Source: Berkiella_A sp050252335
GTDB taxonomy: Bacteria; Pseudomonadota; Gammaproteobacteria; Berkiellales; Berkiellaceae
Assembly: GCA_050252335.1 (NCBI GenBank)
Contig: JBFWLB010000020.1
Location: 1-42,824 of the forward strand
Direction: 5' to 3'
Length of the DNA stretch: 42,824 nt
Shown here: piece after piece, positions 8,780-17,100 of the stretch
How positions within the stretch are numbered: the stretch's first letter is position 1
Layout of the letters: every line of letters begins with the position of its first letter
Position numbers and translations under genes: made by a program
Notes under the pieces: generated by a model
Databases searched by the model: none
What the model was told of the DNA's origin: nothing
Seen by the model: only the letters and a program-made list of their open reading frames with translations

Positions 8780-10219
8780 ATGCATTTTTTAATGAATGTC
8801 TTTAAAGTAATATTCAAAATCATATTGTTTTTTGTATTAGTCGCAATTGGCGGTATGGTGGCTATTCAATTTGCCGACTTGAATAAGCATCGAGATGCTA
8901 TTGAAGCATCTTTTAAAAAAGCTACAGGCTTTGATATGGATATCAAGGGTAATGTTAAAGCTCAGTTATTGCCTTATCTGGCAACTCAGATTGAAGACAT
9001 TGATCTGAACGTTGATATGAATGGAGTTGATTATAAAATAGAAATTGGTGGTATTAATTTAAAAATTAACTTATATGCTTTGTTTAATAATGTTATTGAT
9101 TTTGATTATTTTGAGTTTTCGGATCTAAAAGTTTCTCAAGATAAAAACAAGCAAGCATTATTTGAGCTTAAGAAAGTGCAAGGAGAAATGGAATCAACTC
9201 AGGATGAGGTGAAATTTTCCAATATGCTGATTACGCACGATACTGGCACATATCATGGTCGCATTAATTTTATCATGTTTGGTAGCCATCGAAAAGTTTC
9301 AGGAAAATTTGAAGTAGATGAGATGTCCATTTTCCCTAAAAACGACAAGTCAAATAATGCTTCAAACAGTTTCTTTTCTTTAGCTGGATTATCTGGATTA
9401 AAAGGAAAGATAGTGCTTGATGCTAAGAAATGTTTCATAAAAGAAATTCCCTTTGAAAGAAGTCGTTTTGTTTTTGATTTTAATAAAGAAAAAGTAGTAG
9501 TTACAAATACCGCAAAAGTATTTGACGGAGATTATAATGCTCAAGTTACCCTACAACATCTTTCTTCTGCTAAGCCACAATCTGATTTTTCTATCAAGAT
9601 TGTCAAGGCAAAGGCTGCTGCCATGGTGCAACATTTTAATCCTCAGTTGAAAGTAGCTGGGGGACTTGCAAACTTTGAATTTTCTGGTAGTGCGCCATTA
9701 GATAAGATGTCGGATTATCTTAATAATTTAAAGGCTAAGGCTCAATTTTATCTTTCTGATATGGATCTTTTAAGCACTGGGAAATTGAGTGGTAGTATCT
9801 CAGATGCTGTTTTTAATATACTGTCCGCAAATAAACAAGATAAGTTAAAGTGCTTAGCTGCAAAGTTTTCAATTAATAATGGTGTTGCGCGTTCAGAGCG
9901 GGGTATTGGTTTAGAATCAACGCATTTAATGGGCTTGGGTTCTGCTGATATTGATTTAAAATCCGAAAACTTATCCATGTTGATTGATTTCAAATCAAAA
10001 AATAATTCCCCTATTAATCTTGGCAAGTTTGAAGGTGCTGTGAGTGTTACAGGCACAATCTCTGATCCTAAGGTGCGTGTTGATAATAATATGGTTAAGC
10101 AGGGAGGCTCTCTGGCATTGGGTTTTGCTACGAGTGGAATCTCTTTGTTGGTAGAAAGCCTGGTTGGCATGGTGCAGTCTGATAGTTCTGCTTGTGAACG
10201 TGTTATGTCTGGCAACTAG
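8780..10219 (+). CDS. AsmA-family envelope protein
   Basis: A 479-residue protein with an N-terminal membrane anchor (residues 9-30, KVIFKIILFFVLVAIGGMV) followed by the AsmA N-terminal pattern: a helix with F-K-K-ATG-DM-KG-V and LPYLATQIEDI. It ends with the AsmA C-terminal signature containing LKAKAQFYLSD and the closing segment KVRVDNN. AsmA-like proteins are bridge-like proteins implicated in phospholipid transport to, and organisation of, the outer membrane. Close to the end there is a small hydrophobic stretch (GFATSGISLLVESLVG). GGAG lies 6 bases before ATG 8780; an alternative ATG is at 8792. It follows the Sel1 lipoprotein gene and is closed by a terminator. Confidence 0.82.
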   Translation: MHFLMNVFKVIFKIILFFVLVAIGGMVAIQFADLNKHRDAIEASFKKATGFDMDIKGNVKAQLLPYLATQIEDIDLNVDMNGVDYKIEIGGINLKINLYALFNNVIDFDYFEFSDLKVSQDKNKQALFELKKVQGEMESTQDEVKFSNMLITHDTGTYHGRINFIMFGSHRKVSGKFEVDEMSIFPKNDKSNNASNSFFSLAGLSGLKGKIVLDAKKCFIKEIPFERSRFVFDFNKEKVVVTNTAKVFDGDYNAQVTLQHLSSAKPQSDFSIKIVKAKAAAMVQHFNPQLKVAGGLANFEFSGSAPLDKMSDYLNNLKAKAQFYLSDMDLLSTGKLSGSISDAVFNILSANKQDKLKCLAAKFSINNGVARSERGIGLESTHLMGLGSADIDLKSENLSMLIDFKSKNNSPINLGKFEGAVSVTGTISDPKVRVDNNMVKQGGSLALGFATSGISLLVESLVGMVQSDSSACERVMSGN

Positions 10220-10247
10220 ATTATTGTGTGTAAATATTTACCTCTTA

Positions 10248-10278
10248 CGCCCCATCTTTGAATATGGGGCGGAGTTTT
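10248..10278 (+). terminator. Rho-independent terminator after asmA-like gene
   Basis: Perfect 8-bp stem CGCCCCAT / ATGGGGCG with an 8-base loop, followed by GAGTTTT. It closes the Sel1-AsmA transcription unit 28 bp after the stop codon. Confidence 0.8.
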
Positions 10279-10415
10279 ATAGACTCAAAAGGGGGCTTCT
10301 GTTGTTAGAGACGTGTCTTTGCTTTTCAGGTAGGTAGCTTTGTATTAAGATAGAGGCATCATCGCAGCCAAGTACTTATTACAATGCTCTCACACAAAAA
10401 GAAGTTCAATATTTT

Positions 10416-11297
10416 ATGATGAAGTTAGATACACTCACAATTATCCCTCAGCCGGAGTTAAGCAATAAGCCTAAAACGGAGGAGGAAATTGCTCAACAAA
10501 AAGCAAAAAAGATATCTCGATTACAGAAAAAATTATTACATTACACAGGAAAAGCAATTCATGATTTTGAATTGATTAAACCACACGATAGAATTTTGGT
10601 TTGTGTATCAGGTGGCAAAGATTCTTTTACGATGCTTGTATTGTTACAGCATTTACAGAAGATAGCTAAGATACCATTTGAGATTTTTTCTTTTACCTTA
10701 GATCAATCTCAACCAGGGTGGGATGATTCAAAGTTAAAATTGTTTATGGAGTCTCGTAATATTCCATATACTGTACTGACCAAAGATACATATTCCATTG
10801 TTAAAGAGAAGACACCAGAAAACCACACCTATTGCAGTTTATGTTCCCGCTTGCGACGTGGCAATATTTATCGTTATGCAAAGGAACATGGTTTTAATAA
10901 AATTGCCTTAGGACATCATCGAGATGATCTGATTCACTCGCTTTTGATGGGGATTTTTTATAACGGTGAAGTGCGTTCAATGCCACCTAAATTATTAACG
11001 GATGATGAATCTTTGCTTGTAATTCGCCCCTTGGTTTATGTGCAAGAGCGTGATATTGCTGAATTTGCTTATTTAAGTGAATTTCCTATTATTCCTTGCA
11101 ATTTATGTGGTTCTCAAAGCAACATGGCCAGAAATGATACTAAGCGTTTGTTGCTTGATTTGGCAAAGAAAAATCCTAAAATCCCAAGTAATATTTTGAG
11201 CGCGATTCAAAATATTCGTCCTAGCCAATTAATGGATAAAGGATTGTGGGATTTTAAGGCTTTAGAAAGCAAAGTAAAATTTGAAAATGAATTTTGA
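10416..11297 (+). CDS. ttcA: TtcA, tRNA 2-thiocytidine(32) synthetase
   Basis: TtcA thiolates C32 of certain tRNAs using ATP and a [4Fe-4S] cluster. The PP-loop SGGKDS is at residues 65-70. The cluster cysteines are visible as C140/C143 (YCSLC) and C228/C231 (PCNLCGSQSN), matching the family. ALGHHRDD is also typical. Length 293 is slightly shorter than the E. coli enzyme. Two adjacent ATG codons (10416 and 10419) are possible starts. A methyltransferase-TPR gene follows after 12 bp and is probably co-transcribed. Confidence 0.95.
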   Translation: MMKLDTLTIIPQPELSNKPKTEEEIAQQKAKKISRLQKKLLHYTGKAIHDFELIKPHDRILVCVSGGKDSFTMLVLLQHLQKIAKIPFEIFSFTLDQSQPGWDDSKLKLFMESRNIPYTVLTKDTYSIVKEKTPENHTYCSLCSRLRRGNIYRYAKEHGFNKIALGHHRDDLIHSLLMGIFYNGEVRSMPPKLLTDDESLLVIRPLVYVQERDIAEFAYLSEFPIIPCNLCGSQSNMARNDTKRLLLDLAKKNPKIPSNILSAIQNIRPSQLMDKGLWDFKALESKVKFENEF

Positions 11298-11309
11298 AAA
11301 GGAATTTGA

Positions 11310-12977
11310 ATGAGCCAAAGTGCTGTTGAAAGCAAAAGCAGAGATAGTAAATTAATTGAAAATCCAATTCGCTTTTCTCAATCAAAGCTTTGGGATTTGC
11401 AGAAAAACTATTTTAATACCATGGGTATTCAGGCTTGGGAAAAAGATATCCCCTATTACATTACCAATAATGCATTTATTGGTCATCATTATGCCTATTT
11501 GGTTGGTCAATTATTAATTGATTGGTCAAAAAAATACCCTGAAAATACCTGCTTTTATATTTTAGAGTTGGGTTGTGGTATAGGAAAATTTGGGTTTTAT
11601 TTTTTAAAGTCGCTTATGGAGCTGATCGAACGACAGAATATAAATGCTTCATTTTGCTATATTATGTCAGATTTGTCAGAAAAAAATGTTGAATTTTGCA
11701 GAAACAATAGCTCATTGGCTGAGTATGTTCAAAAGGGGGTGCTTGATTTTGCAATATTTGATGTTGAAACAGATTCCGATATATATTTAAAAAATTCTCA
11801 AAAAAGCTATTCTCAAGATATAAAAGAACCGCTGATTGTGGTTTCGAATTATATATTTGATTGTATTCGTCATGATTTTCTAAATTTTCAAGATAATCAA
11901 TACTTGGGGTTAAATTTAGGTCTTAAAAGCCGATTTAAAAATTTTGATACACAAGAAGTAAAATATTTAAATGAACTACGATTCGAATACTTCTTTGAAG
12001 CGATTGATTTAGAAACTTATTTCGAAGACAAACATTTAAGACATATTCTTAATGAATATAAAACAGTGTTGAGAGATAAAACAGCACTGATGCCGATCCC
12101 CGTTGCTGCAATTAATTTTTTTAATAACATTAATAAATTAACAGATCATAATGTTGTATTTTTAATGGGAGATAAAGGGGCTTCTAAGCTTGAGGTCTTT
12201 GCTGCTTTGGATGAAAAATATCGTATGACTTATGAAGGTTGTTATACTTTATTATTCAATTTTCATTTAATGGGCGAATATGTTAAACGCCTAGGTGGGG
12301 ATGCGCTTCTATCTGAAAATAACAATGATTTCCAAGTATGTATGTATAGTTTGAACAGCCACTTTGATGAGCTACCCAATGTCAAGCTTGCTTTTATCGA
12401 GCATATGGAAAGCTTAGGACCTCATGAGTTTGTATCGTTTTTTGATCAATCTGTGCAAAATGCCTATCGATATTCTGCGAAAGCAATTATTACTTTCTTA
12501 AGAATGAGTCATTGGGATCCGGATGCCTATGCCATTATTCATGATAGACTTTGTGAGATTATAAAAGCGATGTCATTGTATGAACGCATTAATATTGATC
12601 TCGATCTGAAGAAAGTTGAGAAAAATATTTATAATTTAGCGATGGGCTTTGATGCCTATAATTTACTAGGGCTGTTATATCAATATCTAGGTGATGAAGA
12701 CAAGGCGCTAGAATTATTTAAAAAATCAACGCAAGTATTTCATAATAATGGTGCTAGTTTTGTAAACTGTGCGCTTATCTATGAAAAAAGAAAAGAAAGT
12801 GACAAGGCTTTAGATTATTATAAAAAAGCATATGCTATTAATAAAAGTGATGCTTATGCAAAACGTAAGATGTTAATGCTGCAAGGTAATACTTTGCCTG
12901 TTATGGTTGGCCCGCTATTTAGATTAAGCCTTGTTGTCTTCGGGATTGTCGCTGTTATCTATTTACTTGCGAAATAA
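11310..12977 (+). CDS. Class I SAM methyltransferase-like protein with TPRs and C-terminal membrane anchor
   Basis: A 555-residue, three-part protein. The first third has a Rossmann methyltransferase signature, YILELGCGIGKFGFYFL at about residues 87-103, preceded by an N-terminal segment (FNTMGIQAWEKDIPYYITN) typical of a family of large bacterial methyltransferase-like proteins. Residues of about 440-530 form two TPRs (AYNLLGLLYQYLGDEDKALE; ALIYEKRKESDKALDYYKKA). The last 20 residues are a single hydrophobic span (LSLVVFGIVAVIYLLAK), a tail-anchor-like end. AAGGAATTTGA precedes the ATG. The gene sits 12 bp after ttcA and is closed by a strong terminator. The substrate is unknown; a protein substrate bound through the TPRs is speculation. 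Confidence 0.65.
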   Translation: MSQSAVESKSRDSKLIENPIRFSQSKLWDLQKNYFNTMGIQAWEKDIPYYITNNAFIGHHYAYLVGQLLIDWSKKYPENTCFYILELGCGIGKFGFYFLKSLMELIERQNINASFCYIMSDLSEKNVEFCRNNSSLAEYVQKGVLDFAIFDVETDSDIYLKNSQKSYSQDIKEPLIVVSNYIFDCIRHDFLNFQDNQYLGLNLGLKSRFKNFDTQEVKYLNELRFEYFFEAIDLETYFEDKHLRHILNEYKTVLRDKTALMPIPVAAINFFNNINKLTDHNVVFLMGDKGASKLEVFAALDEKYRMTYEGCYTLLFNFHLMGEYVKRLGGDALLSENNNDFQVCMYSLNSHFDELPNVKLAFIEHMESLGPHEFVSFFDQSVQNAYRYSAKAIITFLRMSHWDPDAYAIIHDRLCEIIKAMSLYERINIDLDLKKVEKNIYNLAMGFDAYNLLGLLYQYLGDEDKALELFKKSTQVFHNNGASFVNCALIYEKRKESDKALDYYKKAYAINKSDAYAKRKMLMLQGNTLPVMVGPLFRLSLVVFGIVAVIYLLAK

Positions 12978-12987
12978 TACTTTCTAC

Positions 12988-13018
12988 AAAAAAGCCTCTA
13001 TAAAAGAGGCTTTTTTTT
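12988..13018. terminator. Bidirectional rho-independent terminator
   Basis: Stem AGCCTCT / AGAGGCT with a 5-base ATAAA loop, A-rich before and eight T residues after. It serves the plus-strand methyltransferase gene. By symmetry it also serves the convergent minus-strand gene that ends at 13036. Confidence 0.9.
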
Positions 13019-13035
13019 GAGCACAATGGCATTAA

Positions 13036-13599
13036 TTAGCCGTGATTGCTTTTTCGCATTGTGGGTCTATGCGCTGCATAAGTCTGGTTTGATGGTGTTT
13101 GTGTTGGTTGTGTAGGCGCAGTGCGCATTGTTGTTGTGTGACTATGATGACTTGGTGTGAAAGTCTTTGCGGGTTTAGGATGCAATACTGTTGTTTTTGT
13201 TGCTGCAGGGCCTGCGTGATACACCGTTGTGCGTGCATGATGGGTAGGTTTGGGGCCTGCGCCATATACAGTTGTGCGTACTTTTTTTGCTGGGGGAACA
13301 CCAATATGATGCTCTCTTACGTATGTAACTCTACGACCAGATTTAAGTTCATCATTTGCAATACTTTCTGCTATAGCACCAAATAATAATCCAACAAAGG
13401 AACTTACGAAAAGTGATTTAATTAAAAAAGCCGCACTCAGTGCTGCGCCACCTGTAGCAAGTGTTAAGCCAAATACAATAGCAGCGGTTGCTGTGCCAAA
13501 TACTAGACCGACAGTACCACGATTCTTTCTTTTATCATTCTCTGCAACGACTGACGTTGCTTTTGCTTGATCTTCTGTTGTTGGGCCTGCTGTTGCCAT
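13036..13599 (-). CDS. Membrane protein with basic His/Thr-rich repeat tail, unknown
   Basis: A 187-residue protein. A polar N-terminus is followed by two hydrophobic segments (about residues 29-52 and 56-76, Gly/Ala-rich) and then a long basic, low-complexity C-terminal half. That half has imperfect repeats RTTVYGAGPKPTHHA / RTTVYHAGPAATK / TTVLHPKPA and ends NQTYAAHRPTMRKSNHG. AAGGGGA lies 8 bases before the ATG, supporting the start. An overlapping 90-codon frame on the same strand is a shadow of the repeat region. No family is recognised. The hydrophobic hairpin plus cationic tail could bind membrane and nucleic acid or anionic lipid, but this is inference. Confidence 0.7.
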   Translation of the reverse strand: MATAGPTTEDQAKATSVVAENDKRKNRGTVGLVFGTATAAIVFGLTLATGGAALSAAFLIKSLFVSSFVGLLFGAIAESIANDELKSGRRVTYVREHHIGVPPAKKVRTTVYGAGPKPTHHARTTVYHAGPAATKTTVLHPKPAKTFTPSHHSHTTTMRTAPTQPTQTPSNQTYAAHRPTMRKSNHG

Positions 13600-13743
13600 G
13601 GAAATCCCCTTAAAGGTTTGTTGTAGAAAGTGATGAAAAATTAACAGGTTTTAGGTATTGGTACAAATGTCTGTGACTATTAGATGATAGACGGTAGTGT
13701 TCATAGGACATAATGCACAAGTTAGTAGATGAACTGTTTTTGA

Positions 13744-13769
13744 GCGAGCCAAGTTGTCTGTTGGCTCGC
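13744..13769. other. Strong hairpin between terC-like and membrane-protein genes
   Basis: A perfect 9-bp inverted repeat GCGAGCCAA / TTGGCTCGC with an 8-base loop. It lies about 40 bases downstream of the TerC-family gene on the minus strand. Neither strand has the T run of an intrinsic terminator after the stem. It may be an mRNA 3' stabiliser or a rho-dependent end. Confidence 0.5.
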
Positions 13770-13807
13770 ATGAAAAAAAAGCACAATATTTGAGAAACAC
13801 CGTATTG

Positions 13808-14560
13808 TTAAGGTAAGTTCTTATTCAGTTTGAGATGCTTTCTTTTTTTAGACATTCTAATGTTGAGCATCTCAACCACAACAGAAAAAGCCATTGCAAA
13901 GTAAATGTAGCCTTTGGGTATATGTAATTCAAAACCTTCCCCTAAAAGTGCTACACCCACCAGAATGAGAAAACTGAGAGCTAGCATTTTTAAAGTGGGA
14001 TGTTCATCTACAAATTCGCCAATGCTCTTTGCTGAAAACATCATGACAAGGACAGAGGTTACAATGGCAATTACCATAATTTCTACATGGTCTGCTAAGC
14101 CTACAGCAGTGATAACAGAATCCAAAGAAAAGACCACATCGAGTAAAGCAATTTGAATTAAAATACTTAAATAACTTACTTTTCGAGTGCTGGCATTTGT
14201 TTCATGTGCTTCACTGTCGCTTTCGAGGCTATTGTGGATCTCATGCGTGCTTTTTGCCATTAAGAATAAACCACCAATAATAAGGATCAGATCTCTGCCC
14301 GAAAAAGACATTTCAAGAATAGAGAAAAGTGGGTTGGTGAGTGTCATTACCCAGGCAATGCTGAACAAAAGTAATATGCGAGTGCCCATGGCTAAACCTA
14401 AGCCAATTAAGCGTGCTGATTGACGTTGAGCAGGAGGGAGCCTACCGACTAAAATCGTTAGGAAGATAATGTTATCAATGCCCAATACGATTTCAAGTGC
14501 AGTAAGGGTTGCTAATGCAACCCATGCATGTGGATCATAAATCCAAGTTGTCCATTCCAT
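13808..14560 (-). CDS. TerC-family integral membrane protein
   Basis: A 250-residue protein with about seven membrane spans and both family signatures: ALEIVLGIDNIIFLTIL in the first span and LLDVVFSLDSVITAVGL after the central loop. The conserved Asp residues of these motifs are present. The hydrophilic loop (HEIHNSLESDSEAHETN) sits at the middle, as in the YgdQ/TerC branch. TerC-family proteins export or handle metal ions, manganese in characterised members. GGAG lies 8 bases before the ATG. It lies 25 bp downstream of the uracil permease gene on the same strand and may share its transcript. Confidence 0.9.
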   Translation of the reverse strand: MEWTTWIYDPHAWVALATLTALEIVLGIDNIIFLTILVGRLPPAQRQSARLIGLGLAMGTRILLLFSIAWVMTLTNPLFSILEMSFSGRDLILIIGGLFLMAKSTHEIHNSLESDSEAHETNASTRKVSYLSILIQIALLDVVFSLDSVITAVGLADHVEIMVIAIVTSVLVMMFSAKSIGEFVDEHPTLKMLALSFLILVGVALLGEGFELHIPKGYIYFAMAFSVVVEMLNIRMSKKRKHLKLNKNLP

Positions 14561-14585
14561 GGAAAAACTCCGTTATTTTATATTG

Positions 14586-15851
14586 TTAGTTTGAATGAAC
14601 TGCTTGCTGATCTTTCTCTGTAGGGATCAATAAATGCAAAAGTACGCCAGTGATACCACCTAAGCCAATACCTTCGATTGCAAAGCTGCCCATCCCAAGA
14701 CTTAAACCACCAACGGGTATTACAAGAATAATACCAACAATAGTCATGTTACGTGGCTTCATCAAGTCTACTTGAGAATGAACTAAAATATGTAAGCCTG
14801 TGACGATAATAGCGCCAAATAATAAAATCAGGATACCACCCATGACAGGGCTTGGAATTGCTTGAAAGAGAACAGTTACCTTACCTACAAACGCAAGCAA
14901 AATAGCAGCAATACTAGACCAAGTCATAATTCCAGGGTTGAATGTTTTTGTGAGTGCAACACCAGCGGTTACTTCTGCATAAGTAATATTAGGCGGTCCG
15001 CCTACACAACCAGCAAACATAGTAGCAACACCATCACCTAGCAAGCTACGATGTAAACCAGGGTGACGTACATAATTTCTGTTGGTTACACCCCCAATGG
15101 CTATTACATCACCAATATGTTCAATGGCTGAAACAGCAGCAATCGGTGCCATAATCAGTACGGCTTCGATATTAAATGTTGGAAAACTGAACTGTGGCAC
15201 TTCAAACCAGGGTGCAGCATAGACCTTGCTTAAATCCACCATGCCATAATATGCGCTTGCAATAAAGCCAACCAGTACACCTACTAATATAGGTACGAGT
15301 TGTAATTTACCTTTGCCGAATAGTCGTGTGATAACGGTTGCTGACAATGCAATAAGTGCAACGACAATAGCTTGGTTTTCAGCAAAGAGTTCTACTTCAC
15401 CGTTGCCGGTATATCCCATTGCCATATTAATTGCTACGGGAGCAAGTACCAAGCCGATACTCATGATGATAGGGCCCGTTACAATGGCGGGGAAAACTCG
15501 ATCAATGAGTCCTTGACCGCGCCAATAAATTAAAGCACTAAATAGATAGTACATTAAGCCCGCAGAGGCTAGGCCAAACAATGTGCCCGATAAGCCCCAA
15601 TGTTCCATGCCATAAATAGTTGCTGGTAAGAATGCAAAAGAGGAGCCTAGGAAGGCGGGGATTTGACCCTTGGTTAAAAATTGGAAAATGAGTGTTCCCA
15701 CACCGGCAGTAAAGAGAGCAACGCTGGGGTTGAGACCTGTGAGAAGCGGCATCAGTACAAGAGCACCCAGTGCAATAAAGAGCGTTTGGACGCCCAGAAG
15801 GCAATCAGATAGCCTAAATGAGTAGTCGTTTGGTAAGTATTGCTTATTCAT
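14586..15851 (-). CDS. uraA: Uracil/nucleobase permease UraA (NCS2 family)
   Basis: A nucleobase:H+ symporter of about 421 residues with 14 predicted spans. Family hallmarks are seen: VGTLIFQFLTKGQIPAFLGSS-type entry (short form PAFLGSSFAF), the substrate motif AVSAIEHIGDV with its key Glu, and a second half containing GGPPNITYAE. These match UraA rather than the longer xanthine permeases. The frame extends to an ATG at 15863, but that start has no ribosome-binding site. The ATG at 15851 (MNKQYLPND) is preceded by GGCTGGTGAT and is preferred. It is probably transcribed together with the TerC-family gene. Confidence 0.9.
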   Translation of the reverse strand: MNKQYLPNDYSFRLSDCLLGVQTLFIALGALVLMPLLTGLNPSVALFTAGVGTLIFQFLTKGQIPAFLGSSFAFLPATIYGMEHWGLSGTLFGLASAGLMYYLFSALIYWRGQGLIDRVFPAIVTGPIIMSIGLVLAPVAINMAMGYTGNGEVELFAENQAIVVALIALSATVITRLFGKGKLQLVPILVGVLVGFIASAYYGMVDLSKVYAAPWFEVPQFSFPTFNIEAVLIMAPIAAVSAIEHIGDVIAIGGVTNRNYVRHPGLHRSLLGDGVATMFAGCVGGPPNITYAEVTAGVALTKTFNPGIMTWSSIAAILLAFVGKVTVLFQAIPSPVMGGILILLFGAIIVTGLHILVHSQVDLMKPRNMTIVGIILVIPVGGLSLGMGSFAIEGIGLGGITGVLLHLLIPTEKDQQAVHSN

Positions 15852-15863
15852 ATCACCAGCCAT

Positions 15864-16419
15864 ATATAAAATTTAAGTAGGATTCTAACATACAAAGAAT
15901 TGAATCGACATCCATTTCAGCTTAAGCGCGTGATAATACCGATTAGAGCTTGAGAATGCTATGAGAGATTAAAGTCAGAGCGATTAAAATCAGGCCTGAT
16001 GTGCATTGGAGACTCATATCGTCGCTATTCTTGTAATTACGCGCATAAAATGGTTAGCTCTTGGTTGCTATGAAGAGCCTGAGATATGCCCTCGAATGAA
16101 GCTTCATTATTGCGAGCTGAGGTATCCCTGTAAATTATTTAGTTAGCAGTGATGGGGCTGAAGTTAATAAGTACTGTCTTTTTCTTCGTTCGCAAAGCGA
16201 ACATTTTCTCACTTTGTAAAGGGAGACGCTCGTTCAGCGCAGCTGTACGAGTAGAGGGATTTAGCTGATTGGCTTTAGTCTCCCAGCATAAATCCCCTTT
16301 GCGCACTTGCCAGTGCGCATCCCCCTTCAAAAAGTGGGAGCCTGATTCGCGATGCTCATCAATCAGAAAGATGCTTGACCTGCGATGAAACGTCAGAAGC
16401 GTTCCCTTTCAGTTACTTT
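15864..16419. other. Non-coding region with repeats between uraA and M50 peptidase gene
   Basis: About 550 bp without a supported gene; the 63-codon frame at 16139-16330 lies inside repeat DNA and is not credible. The left half (15900-16140) has no recognised feature. The right half contains the family B palindromic element (16204-16341) and a GCGCACT / AGTGCGC hairpin at 16301-16318. Confidence 0.6.
16204..16341. repeat. Palindromic MITE-like element, family B copy 1
   Basis: About 138 bp. The left end reads TTTTCTCACTTTGTAAAGGG and the right end, on the other strand, reads GGCTCCCACTTTTTGAAGGG, an imperfect inverted pair. Inside are AGAGGGATTTAGCTG, its rough inverse (CATAAATCCCCTTT) and a 7-bp-stem hairpin at 16301-16318. 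A partial copy with the same left end and the same AGAGGGATTTAGCTG block lies at 29226-29278. Confidence 0.6.
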
Positions 16420-17076
16420 TTACACCAATCCAAAAATCAAGAATAAGTAATGTCGCATCCAATCAAAAATAGGGAACATGATTTCTCCCAACGCGCCTGT
16501 GGCAGCAAGTGCTATTATAAGCATCAAACCAAGCAAAGAAGCCTGACTGTAATATTTATCTAGTTTGTCTGGTAAAAAAGCAGATAGTACTTTACTGCCA
16601 TCTAACGGTGGTATAGGGAATAAATTTAGGATCATTAAAATAAGATTTACAATGATACCCGCTTGCCCCATATAGACCAGTAGCATACCAATAGCGTAAT
16701 CATTTTGCACAAACCATAGACTTAATTTTAAGAATAAAACCCAAAAAATAGCCATTAAGCCATTAGAAAGTGGTCCTGCAACGGCAACAATAGCCATATG
16801 TTTTTTAGGTTTTTTCAGTTTTCGCATATCAACGGGAACAGGTTTTGCCCAGCCAAAAATGAAGTTGGTGGTTGCTAATAAGATAAGTGGTACGATAACG
16901 GTTCCCACAAGCTCTATATGCTTAAGTGGATTTGCGGTGATGCGTCCTAATCTTTTGGCTGTATCATCGCCTAGTTTATTGGCCACAAAGCCATGTGCTG
17001 CTTCGTGTATGGTAATCGCAAAAATCACAGGCAGCGCCCATACTAATATTTTTTCAATAAGATGTAGTTCTTTCAC
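16420..17076 (-). CDS. Site-2-protease-like membrane metallopeptidase (M50)
   Basis: A 218-residue intramembrane zinc protease of the short M50 branch lacking PDZ domains. The zinc motif HEAAH is in the first span (His24, Glu25, His28). The third ligand lies in NLFPIPPLDGSK (Asp159). About six spans and the NPLKHIELVGT segment match the family. Start is GTG at 17076 with AGAGGA five bases upstream. The peptidase gene follows the DOT1-like methyltransferase gene after 24 bp on the same strand, and may be the last gene of the AnkH-like operon. The substrate is unknown. Confidence 0.9.
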   Translation of the reverse strand: MKELHLIEKILVWALPVIFAITIHEAAHGFVANKLGDDTAKRLGRITANPLKHIELVGTVIVPLILLATTNFIFGWAKPVPVDMRKLKKPKKHMAIVAVAGPLSNGLMAIFWVLFLKLSLWFVQNDYAIGMLLVYMGQAGIIVNLILMILNLFPIPPLDGSKVLSAFLPDKLDKYYSQASLLGLMLIIALAATGALGEIMFPIFDWMRHYLFLIFGLV

Positions 17077-17100
17077 TTAGATCCTCTACTTATAAATCCT

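Noticed and set aside
10384..10419. An 11-codon frame ending at the ATGATG start of ttcA, as a possible leader peptide
   Set aside because: No ribosome-binding site, no regulatory codon run and no attenuator-like structure.
13032..13304. A 90-codon minus-strand frame, Gln/His-rich
   Set aside because: It is a frame shadow of the repeat-rich tail of the gene at 13036-13599, which has the better start and composition.
16139..16330. A 63-codon minus-strand frame upstream of the M50 gene
   Set aside because: It lies inside a palindromic family B repeat and its product has no protein-like pattern.
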